Shown here: in pieces, positions 1 through 7,928 of the stretch
Numbering within the stretch: the first letter of the stretch is position 1
How the letters are laid out: each line of letters opens with the position of its first letter
Source: Chitinophaga sp. CB10
GTDB lineage: Bacteria; Bacteroidota; Bacteroidia; Chitinophagales; Chitinophagaceae
Assembly (NCBI GenBank): GCA_001870995.2
Contig: MLAV02000025.1
Coordinates: 1-64,000, forward strand
Length of the DNA stretch: 64,000 nt
Reading direction: 5' to 3'
Translations under genes and position numbers: made by a program
The notes under the pieces: model-generated
What the model was told of the DNA's origin: nothing
The model's database searches: none
Seen by the model: only the letters and a program-made list of their open reading frames with translations

Positions 1-21
1 GCCGAGCGTTTTTATCAAGGT

Positions 22-2718
22 CTATTGCATGAGAAGCTCTAATCCTGACTGGCTTAGTTTTAGGGGAAGCTTACACCAGGTGGGGACGCCACGGAGCATT
101 TTGTCGAGGTTTTCGGCGAGCTCTTTGATGTCGGGGCGCGCAGCGACTGCTTTTTTCTCCAGCTCAATAGCTTTATCCCTCTCGCCCAGCTTGTACATCA
201 AATTAGCATATGTATCCATTGCATCAACTGAATTATCTTTATACTCAAGATTATATTTGCTTATATCCCTAGCAAATCGCAACAAGGAAGTGTCAGTTAT
301 ATTTTGAAATATTCCCCAACTCATATTATTAATATGATAGTCACTGTGTTCCTTTGCGACCTCAAAATATTTCCTATAGTATTTACCAAACTCCTTCCAC
401 GATTTGTTTCTATAGTTCTGATACATTGCAGCACCCCAAACATAAACTTTTCCCCCTTCACCATACACCTTTGCCACTTCAGATTCGACTTTATCCCAAT
501 CAATGTCAGTGTTAGAAGCTAACCTCGGTTTTATATATTTATTAAGGATCATATTTTTTCTCCAATACTGATATCCTCTTTCGCCAATCGCTCGCATAGC
601 CCCTAAACTATCATTAAGCAATAAAGCATACCCCGGATTTTCTGGACCCTTCACGATGTAGGTTAACAATGACACATTATCATAGTTCAAACGCTCTTTT
701 ATTTTTTTTAAGAACATACCTGTTAAATAATTCGTATTCGCAGAATCCCTTTTCTTCAACGATAACAGAATCATTCTACGTAGAAAAGCTGAATCATTGC
801 GACCATTTCTTATTTCCTTTAAATAATTCTCATAATTATCCTCATTATCAGATTCATTTATTAATTTAAATGCTGTTAATAAAGAACCTTCAATGGGCTG
901 ACCTATAGCTCTGCCTGTAATAATTGAATTAATACTACGCAACGTATCGAAAGGGATTTTTAGAACTAATCTATCATATGAAACAAAACCATTTTCCTCA
1001 GTTTCCACATCGAATGGTTGAGTATAAATTGCTGCACTTAATCCATTTTTCTTCAAACTTGCAATTGAATCGATCATTCTGCGATATATATCTCTGAACT
1101 GGGAAGGTTTTTTAGTGTCGTATCCCCAAGTTTGCAAATCGTTCCATGTGTGATATGGAACACTAACAGTAATCCCTCCAAATTCCCCCACCGCTTGTAT
1201 CTTTCCCGAAGCATTCTTAACTGAACGAGGAAAAGGATAAGAATGAATATCTGCAACATCACTTGCAATCCATGGATTAGCTATATCATTTCTCAATTTA
1301 TTATCTACGTACAATAGTTGACCTGAGTGACCATTTACAATACGAGTAGGATCGATCTCCTTAACTAGTCTTGTTATCCTTTCTTGATCAAATGCTCCCC
1401 AACCTTCATTAAACACAACCCAGGAAATGATAGATGGATGGTTCTCAAGTTGGTCGATCGTAACCTTTAACTCCTTTTCAAATTCTAACTGTGATCCTTC
1501 AGGCAACCTGTGTGGCGGATTTACAAAATCTTGCCAAACCAACATACCCAATCGATCGGCGTAATAGTACCACAACTGAGGTTCTACTTTAATATGTTTG
1601 CGAATTGTATTAAATCCCATTGCCTTAATTGTAGCAATATCGAACATTAAAGCATGAGCACTAGGAGCAGTATATAAACCATCAGGCCAAAATCCTTGGT
1701 CAAGCACCCCTAGGTTAAAAATGGGTTTATTATTTAAGAAAATTCTTTGAAACCCATCAATGTCTTTTTCCACGCTAACTTTCCTCATAGCAAAGTAACT
1801 GGTTACATCATCCACAATCTTGTTCCCAACCATCAACTGAATCCGAACATCATACAAAAAAGGATCATCCGGTGACCACAACCTTGGTTTGGTTAATGGA
1901 ATTTCCATAGCCCTGTCTCCACCGATAGTCTTAGTAACCACTTGTTGTCCATTAGCATACAAAGTAATTTTAACCTCTCTCTTAATCTGACCGTCACCGG
2001 AAAACGTAGGTACTATCGTCACCTTTGAGTTATCAACATCTGGATTTATCTTTACCTTTTCAATTCGGTTAACTGGAACTTTTTCTAACCAGACGGTTTG
2101 CCAAATTCCGGAGGTAGGAGTATAATATATATTGCTTGGATTTAAAACCTGTTTCCCATGAGGATTTATACCACTATCTGTCGGATCCATTACAGAAACA
2201 ATAATTGTATCTAATCCTTTTCCATGAAGATATTCAGTAATATCAAACGAAAAAGCGTCATATCCACCTGTATGTTTTCCTACAGATTTACCATTTATGA
2301 AAACCTCCGTTTGCCAATCAACAGCTCCAAAATTAAGCATGATTCTGGTGTTACGAGTAACCACGGGCGATTTTATCTCCTTAAAATACCATAATGTTTG
2401 GGTTGGCAAAAGCGGCTTCTGAACACCGGATAACTGAGATTCTATGGGAAAAGGTACATTAATTTGTTCTTTAAATCCATAATAATCAAACCTATCATAA
2501 TCAGTAATCTGGCACTTCCATTCACCATTTAAATTTATCCAATTGGGTCTAACCAAATTTGGTCGTGGATATTCGTTCCATTCATCCATAACACCAACTG
2601 CATATGAGCTTGTTTTCATTTTTGCATTTGCAATACGGTGTTCAATATCTATCGCCTGCCCGATCGCTTCGATGGAGCAAAGGCAAGCGCATAAGAGAAC
2701 AAGAGTTTTCCTAAACAT
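22..2718 (-). CDS. Secreted GH2-family glycoside hydrolase with TPR-like C-terminal extension
   Basis: An 898-residue protein with an N-terminal signal peptide (about residues 1-21). Residues about 40-590 read as GH2: a sugar-binding jelly-roll, an immunoglobulin-like domain, then a TIM barrel with the acid/base motif NEGWG (E438) and the candidate nucleophile in GEFGG (E512). It is likely a beta-galactosidase or beta-glucuronidase type enzyme of the periplasm or outer surface; the substrate cannot be read. Residues about 600-880 are not GH2. They resemble the helical, TPR-like tail of Bacteroidota TlpA/thioredoxin-family proteins (DTYANLMYKLGERDKAIELE), but no thioredoxin domain is present. 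It is last in a SusC-SusD-GH2 operon. Base composition flips from AT-rich to GC-rich below about position 200, in the last 60 or so codons. Confidence 0.85.
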   Translation of the reverse strand: MFRKTLVLLCACLCSIEAIGQAIDIEHRIANAKMKTSSYAVGVMDEWNEYPRPNLVRPNWINLNGEWKCQITDYDRFDYYGFKEQINVPFPIESQLSGVQKPLLPTQTLWYFKEIKSPVVTRNTRIMLNFGAVDWQTEVFINGKSVGKHTGGYDAFSFDITEYLHGKGLDTIIVSVMDPTDSGINPHGKQVLNPSNIYYTPTSGIWQTVWLEKVPVNRIEKVKINPDVDNSKVTIVPTFSGDGQIKREVKITLYANGQQVVTKTIGGDRAMEIPLTKPRLWSPDDPFLYDVRIQLMVGNKIVDDVTSYFAMRKVSVEKDIDGFQRIFLNNKPIFNLGVLDQGFWPDGLYTAPSAHALMFDIATIKAMGFNTIRKHIKVEPQLWYYYADRLGMLVWQDFVNPPHRLPEGSQLEFEKELKVTIDQLENHPSIISWVVFNEGWGAFDQERITRLVKEIDPTRIVNGHSGQLLYVDNKLRNDIANPWIASDVADIHSYPFPRSVKNASGKIQAVGEFGGITVSVPYHTWNDLQTWGYDTKKPSQFRDIYRRMIDSIASLKKNGLSAAIYTQPFDVETEENGFVSYDRLVLKIPFDTLRSINSIITGRAIGQPIEGSLLTAFKLINESDNEDNYENYLKEIRNGRNDSAFLRRMILLSLKKRDSANTNYLTGMFLKKIKERLNYDNVSLLTYIVKGPENPGYALLLNDSLGAMRAIGERGYQYWRKNMILNKYIKPRLASNTDIDWDKVESEVAKVYGEGGKVYVWGAAMYQNYRNKSWKEFGKYYRKYFEVAKEHSDYHINNMSWGIFQNITDTSLLRFARDISKYNLEYKDNSVDAMDTYANLMYKLGERDKAIELEKKAVAARPDIKELAENLDKMLRGVPTWCKLPLKLSQSGLELLMQ

Positions 2719-2744
2719 CTTTTGTAATTATATTTGGTTTATAT

Positions 2745-4163
2745 TCAGTAACCCGGGGTTTGTACCAAGTTAGGGTTTGCTTGCAGCTCTGATGCAGACA
2801 AAGGGAAAAAAGAAAAATAAGGCTGCCATATTGTCCCCTTTTCAACACAGACACTAGGCATTACTTGGTCAATCTTCTTAAATCTCTTTAAATCAATAAA
2901 TCGATTTGCGAATTCTGTAAACAATTCCACTTGCCTTTCGTGAAGAATAGTATCCAGCAATTTGCTTTTATCCACTCCCGCAATTTGGGGCAACCACGCA
3001 CGTGCTCGAACTTTATTTACATCCTGCATTGCTAGATCTAACATATTAGATTGTGCTCTTGCCTCAGCACGGTTCAAATATACATCTGCAAGTCTGAATA
3101 CCACCAGAGCTTCAGTGGGAGTCCCAGTAGCATTGGCAACCTTGTATTTATATGGGTAATTGTATGACCTTGCAGTTCCAACCCATAATTGCCGCCTCCT
3201 ATCATTTTTTTCAAATGCCCCAACAAGTCGCGGACTTAGAAAAAAAGGCATATTTTCACTAGGGCCGGTAGCAGGGAGTATGAATCTATTCCCTTCCTCC
3301 GTCGCTGAGCTTCCAGATACAACTTGTAATTGCCAAATAGCCTCTTTGGATGTGGTAAGAAATACTGAATTTAAAGAGTCTAAAATAAATAACTGAGAAT
3401 TAGCTATGATACGACTTGCTTCGGCTTCAGCTTCCGTCCAATTCTCCTGTAACAAATACAGTTTGGTCAGAAGTGCAGATGCCGCATATGATGTCGGTCT
3501 AAACCTGCCATTAACTATAGTCTTAAGCAAGGTTGCATCCAAAAAATTAGGACTTAATAGATCTCTTGCCTGGAGCAAATCAGCAACAAGTTGCTTCAGT
3601 ATATCTGCTTTATTCGTCCTTCTCACTACAGAGTTAATAGTATAATCCGTGCTAGTCACCCAGGCTACGTCCCCATATAAGTTAATTAAAAAATAGTAAT
3701 TCAAGGCACGTACAAACAACACCTCTCCCATTAGTTGCTTCGAAACAGCAGCAGAAATATTATTACTATGACTTAATCCTTCAATAATTGAATTACATCT
3801 GTAAATCGATGTATAAATAGTATTCCAAAAATTACCACCAGTTCCATTTACCAACCCTGACAGTGCATTACCATAGTAATCCTGAAAAGCGCGTATTACA
3901 TTAGGGCTGGAAAAAAGGGCCAAATCATCAGTATACAAACTTGCACAAGCATTCAGGGCCCTAATATCTCCAACGGTATTAAATCCAGCCGAAGACATAC
4001 TAGTATATAGACCTGTTACTGCTGATATAACAACAGCATCATATTCAAATAAGTTATCTCCATTGGTACGAGTTACAGGAGGATCTACTTTAACTAAGCT
4101 TTCACATGAAACAAGATGCAACACTCCCAACCCCAAAAGCAGCAAACGAAAAATATTTTTCAT
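2745..4163 (-). CDS. SusD/RagB-family outer-membrane glycan-binding lipoprotein
   Basis: About 472 residues, close to the normal SusD length. The chosen start gives MKNIFRLLLL...HLVSC, a lipoprotein signal peptide with the lipobox cysteine near residue 20. An in-frame ATG 27 bases upstream would make the SusC and SusD frames overlap by 4 bases but would put charged residues before the signal. SusD proteins sit as a lid on SusC and bind the imported oligosaccharide or peptide. The C-terminal SusD/RagB pattern (ELFTEFANRFIDLKRF, followed by a terminal region ending NPNLVQTPGY) is visible. It lies 23 bases after SusC and 26 bases before the GH2 gene, so co-transcription is likely. AT-rich like its neighbours. 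Confidence 0.93.
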   Translation of the reverse strand: MKNIFRLLLLGLGVLHLVSCESLVKVDPPVTRTNGDNLFEYDAVVISAVTGLYTSMSSAGFNTVGDIRALNACASLYTDDLALFSSPNVIRAFQDYYGNALSGLVNGTGGNFWNTIYTSIYRCNSIIEGLSHSNNISAAVSKQLMGEVLFVRALNYYFLINLYGDVAWVTSTDYTINSVVRRTNKADILKQLVADLLQARDLLSPNFLDATLLKTIVNGRFRPTSYAASALLTKLYLLQENWTEAEAEASRIIANSQLFILDSLNSVFLTTSKEAIWQLQVVSGSSATEEGNRFILPATGPSENMPFFLSPRLVGAFEKNDRRRQLWVGTARSYNYPYKYKVANATGTPTEALVVFRLADVYLNRAEARAQSNMLDLAMQDVNKVRARAWLPQIAGVDKSKLLDTILHERQVELFTEFANRFIDLKRFKKIDQVMPSVCVEKGTIWQPYFSFFPLSASELQANPNLVQTPGY

Positions 4164-4186
4164 TCTAAAAACATTAATATTAAACG

Positions 4187-7100
4187 TCAAAAAGTTACAT
4201 TCAATCCCGCTATAATGGTTAACAAAGCTGGCATTCCAACAGGCCCAGTTGATACATCTGGGTCCAACCCTTTAAATCCAGTCCATGTCCACAAATTCTG
4301 CCCCTGCACATATACTCTAGTTTGCTGAATTTTTAACTTAGCGAGCCAAATCGTTGGGAGTGTGTACGAAACATTTACATTTTTCAAGCGCAGGAAGGAT
4401 GCGTCTCTATATACCAGATTTGAGTTAAAGGCCGCTAACAATGGTCCAGTAACTTGGGAAGAATTAGCAAGCTTCTGGACATTTGTTTGATCGCCTTTCT
4501 TTTGCCAACGACTCAATATCAGATCTAAAACATTATTCATGGACCCAGGTGTCGGTCCTCCACCAACTACAGCCTGATCGCTTTTAACTTGTTTTACATA
4601 CTGCAGAAAAAAATCAAATTGTACCCCTTTGAATCTAATTGTATTTTGCACCCCACCAGTGATTGTTGGAGCAATATTTTGATAAATAACGTCATCAACA
4701 TTTGTCTTAGGGCTAGAGGTTTTAGTACCATCAGCAGCATAGAACTCATAAAGACCTGTTTCAGTATTGACGCCTGCATATCTGAAAAGCTTCACTATAG
4801 TAATAGGCTCTCCGATCCTATATTTATTCGCATATGAAGACGACTCTAAATTATCAAACCTAAGCAATTTATTCCGTGGCAAGGAAAAATTGAAATTAGA
4901 TGACCATGACAAGTCCTTCCTCTGTATATTAATAGTACTAAGTGTTGCTTCTAGCCCTGAGTTTTGAATTAGACCAGGGAAATTCTTAAAAATGGAAGTA
5001 GTACCGGTTGTTGAAGGTAGTACATACTGAACTATTTGATTCCCTGATCGATTTCTAAAGAACCCAATATTAGCCATAATTCTACTCTTCAACATGGCTA
5101 TCTCAACTGCCATATCAAACTTCCTTGTTTCTTCCCATTGTAAATAAGGATTTGGAATACCACTCGGCGATATTGTAGTTATGCCTTGATAATTAAAAGT
5201 ACTAGACTGTGCATTGTACAAATTATAAAATGAATAGTCACCTATCTGGTCGTTACCCGTAACTCCGTAAGAGCTTCGTAGCTTTAAGAAATTGACAAAG
5301 GCAATACTACTTTTAAACCAATTCTCCTCCGAAATGATCCACGCTGCACCAACGCTACTAAAATTATGAAACCGATTCTCAGCACCAAATCTAGAACTAC
5401 CATCCCGCCTAAAGCTTATATTTACAATATATTTATTCATTAGGTTGTAATTCAAGCGGGAAAACACCGCATTATATTTATACTGAGTTATATCATTAGA
5501 AACAATAACTTGGGTAGGCGCTTGCCTGATATCAAATACACTTAAATCAGATGCAAAATTACTTCCATTAAGAACTAAGCCACGTCGATTTTCTTGCTGA
5601 ATACTCATGCCTGCCAGAACGGTGAGTTTGCCTGGCCCAAGCTCTCGCTCATAAGAAATTTGAGGCTCCACATCCCAATTGTTAATATTATAAGTTCCTT
5701 GCGTAGCAGAAGGATTTCTAATTGACCTTGTCTCAGGAGTAAACGATAATTTCGTAAGAAAGGAATAATCTTCAGATTGAATATTATTGTAGCCAAACAA
5801 CGTACTAAACTCCAAGCCATTTAGCAGAGCATAGCTTAATTTTAACGATGCCCCTAAATTTGAAGTATTATTAGAAAAACCCGTGTATTTAGACGCTAAC
5901 GGATTAGTCCAAGAACTATTACCATTTATATCAGGGGCCCAATTGATAGAACCATCACTGTTATACAATGGTGGAGCATTTGGTGGCAATCTATATGCAG
6001 AACCAGTAGCGTCACCGTTCAACATTTTATTTGAGTCAAACAAGTACCTTAAGATGAAATTGGTTTTAAATCTATTATTTGGATTATTCGCACTGAAATT
6101 AACATTCATTGCGCCTTTTCTGTCATGATCATATCCGTATGCAGACTCAAACATTGTACCTCGATAGTTATATGTACCAGAAATACGATAATGTATATTT
6201 TCTCCCCCTCCAGAAATAGCCGCTTCCACGGTAGAAAATGGAATCTTTCTTCCTAATAATTCTCTTTGCCAATTCGTATAACGGGTAGTATCCCAAAGTG
6301 TTAAATCTGCAGCATAAGTTGGCGTGCCAGGAATTCTACTTGGTGTTAAACCAAAATTGCTAAAAGCTTCTTTCCTCATAGTAATATAATCCTTTACACC
6401 TAACAGATCCGCAAACTTTGCCAAGCGGGAAAATCCAGAATTAAGGTTAAAATCAATGACCATTTTTCCACTCTTACCCTTTTTTGTTGTTATCAATATA
6501 GCCCCATTCGCCGCCCGACTTCCATATATGGCCGTAGCATCGGCATCTTTTAACACGTCAATCCTTTCAATATCTGAAGGATTTATAAAATTCATTGGAT
6601 TTCCATTTGCTCCTTGGGTTGTTAAAGTACCAGAAGTTCCAAGAAAACTACCTTGTGAATTACCCATTAGTTGAGATGTGTAAGGAACCCCGTCGATAAC
6701 ATACAAGGGATCATTTCCAATTGTGGGCGCCAAACTAGTATTTCCCTGAACTGTTACTTTAACACCACTATTGTTCAATCCAGTACTTGGCGAAATCACA
6801 ACTCCAGGCACCCTCCCTTGTAATGCCAATAATGGATTGGTAACCGGCTGGGCTGCAATTTCAGAAGCTTTTATGGTGTTGGTATTACTTGTGTTAAATC
6901 TCCTCGTTGTCGTGCCATAAGCAAGGACTACTGCTTCATCAAGCTGATTCATCGCCGGCTCCATTATTACTACCATCATTCGACTTTTCGGAACGTTTAG
7001 TATTTGTTGTTTGTAACCAACGTAAGTAATCACCAGAATCGCCGATTCTTTGATATTCTTGAAATAAAAATTGCCTTGATTGTCAGAAACAGTCCCAGAT

Positions 7101-7300
7101 CTCGTGCCACGGATACCTATAGTAACACCTGCAAGCAAATTGCCATGCGCATCTTGTACCCTACCCTTTAAACCTGTTGCTGTTGAATCCTTTAAACTTT
7201 CACTAGTATTCCGTATTACCCTCGCATAAGAAGTAATAGCCTTGACGTTAAGACAAAAAATAATTACAAAAAATATGTTATATGTATATAAGTTTTTCAT
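4187..7300 (-). CDS. SusC/RagA-family TonB-dependent outer-membrane transporter
   Basis: A 1037-residue protein with an N-terminal signal, then a CarboxypepD_reg-like domain (about residues 40-120, GRVQDAHGNLLAGVTIGIRG), a TonB-dependent plug (ALQGRVPGVVIS, followed by the SusC-typical DVLKDADATAIYGSRAANG), and a large beta-barrel ending in LNVTF with the C-terminal aromatic residue typical of barrel proteins. It imports large ligands across the outer membrane using TonB energy, with the following SusD as lid. No FecR, anti-sigma or hybrid sensor gene is present nearby, so its regulation is not visible. It faces peptide gene 1 across a 288-base divergent gap. All of it is low in GC compared with the SusC genes at 37-45 kb. 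Confidence 0.95.
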   Translation of the reverse strand: MKNLYTYNIFFVIIFCLNVKAITSYARVIRNTSESLKDSTATGLKGRVQDAHGNLLAGVTIGIRGTRSGTVSDNQGNFYFKNIKESAILVITYVGYKQQILNVPKSRMMVVIMEPAMNQLDEAVVLAYGTTTRRFNTSNTNTIKASEIAAQPVTNPLLALQGRVPGVVISPSTGLNNSGVKVTVQGNTSLAPTIGNDPLYVIDGVPYTSQLMGNSQGSFLGTSGTLTTQGANGNPMNFINPSDIERIDVLKDADATAIYGSRAANGAILITTKKGKSGKMVIDFNLNSGFSRLAKFADLLGVKDYITMRKEAFSNFGLTPSRIPGTPTYAADLTLWDTTRYTNWQRELLGRKIPFSTVEAAISGGGENIHYRISGTYNYRGTMFESAYGYDHDRKGAMNVNFSANNPNNRFKTNFILRYLFDSNKMLNGDATGSAYRLPPNAPPLYNSDGSINWAPDINGNSSWTNPLASKYTGFSNNTSNLGASLKLSYALLNGLEFSTLFGYNNIQSEDYSFLTKLSFTPETRSIRNPSATQGTYNINNWDVEPQISYERELGPGKLTVLAGMSIQQENRRGLVLNGSNFASDLSVFDIRQAPTQVIVSNDITQYKYNAVFSRLNYNLMNKYIVNISFRRDGSSRFGAENRFHNFSSVGAAWIISEENWFKSSIAFVNFLKLRSSYGVTGNDQIGDYSFYNLYNAQSSTFNYQGITTISPSGIPNPYLQWEETRKFDMAVEIAMLKSRIMANIGFFRNRSGNQIVQYVLPSTTGTTSIFKNFPGLIQNSGLEATLSTINIQRKDLSWSSNFNFSLPRNKLLRFDNLESSSYANKYRIGEPITIVKLFRYAGVNTETGLYEFYAADGTKTSSPKTNVDDVIYQNIAPTITGGVQNTIRFKGVQFDFFLQYVKQVKSDQAVVGGGPTPGSMNNVLDLILSRWQKKGDQTNVQKLANSSQVTGPLLAAFNSNLVYRDASFLRLKNVNVSYTLPTIWLAKLKIQQTRVYVQGQNLWTWTGFKGLDPDVSTGPVGMPALLTIIAGLNVTF

Positions 7301-7453
7301 ATTATCTGTCCTTTTTTATATGTCTTTTTATAGTAGGATAAAATTGAAAGTTTAGTATCCATGTCAACAGCTTATATTCTTAAGTTGACGCTTTTTTAAT
7401 GTAGAAGGTATAATATATTAACAACTGCATAACTAAAATAGGCTATCACAACC

Positions 7454-7513
7454 CACTGCATGTCAAATTGCAGTGTCAATTTTTAACTTCAAATAAGATT
7501 TCAACTTCAAATA
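7454..7513. promoter_or_regulatory. Inverted repeat plus direct repeats in the SusC / peptide 1 divergent gap
   Basis: CACTGCA (7454-7460) and TGCAGTG (7469-7475) form a 7-bp inverted repeat with an 8-base loop. It is followed by two exact copies of AACTTCAAATA at 7485-7495 and 7503-7513 (period 18). They sit 76-135 bases upstream of the peptide 1 start, where regulator binding would be expected. No clear TAnnTTTG -7 box was found on either strand in the 7301-7588 gap. The regulatory role is inferred from position only. Confidence 0.35.
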
Positions 7514-7588
7514 GGAATAACGCTGAATCAAAATGGAAAAGGACCTAGATATGAAGGAAAAAAAATATAAACTTAAAATAATACATAT

Positions 7589-7828
7589 ATGTTAAAAGCT
7601 AAAGCACTCCTACTTGTCATAGGACTTTTAGGAACCATCTCTGCCGCAATAGGCAGTAAAGCGCGAGTAGTTGGAACTTTTTACGCTCCTACTATCCATG
7701 GAGGTCCATGCTATATTACGACATTGCTCTTTTTAACCACAACAGCATTTACTGAGGGCCAAGCATATGAGATAGCCAGGCAGGAAACAGTAGATTCCTG
7801 TGTTGAATTCTGTGTAGGTTCAGAATGA
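7589..7828 (+). CDS. Putative RiPP precursor / small secreted peptide 1 (Sec-like leader, Cys/Thr-rich)
   Basis: A 79-residue peptide. Its N-terminus MLKAKALLLVIGLLG is a short positive n-region plus hydrophobic core, followed by small residues and KA near residue 25: a Sec-signal-like leader shared with the peptides at 10774 and 17224. The remainder is rich in Thr and Ser, with cysteines at C41, C71 and C75. C41 and C71 align in position with a cysteine pair in the other two peptides. It lies 100 bases upstream of a LanKC-like synthetase, so it is the first candidate substrate. Alternatively it could be a DUF6520/NVEALA-like small exported protein of Bacteroidota with a disulfide; that family resemblance is from memory and was not searched. 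The assignment as a precursor is inference. Confidence 0.7.
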   Translation: MLKAKALLLVIGLLGTISAAIGSKARVVGTFYAPTIHGGPCYITTLLFLTTTAFTEGQAYEIARQETVDSCVEFCVGSE

Positions 7829-7928
7829 CTACAAGTTACTCAACCGATAAATTACAACAGTTATAAAGAAGATTCAGATTCAGCTGGTGATAAAGGAATG
7901 TAGACCCTCTCCCAGATACGATGAAGAC

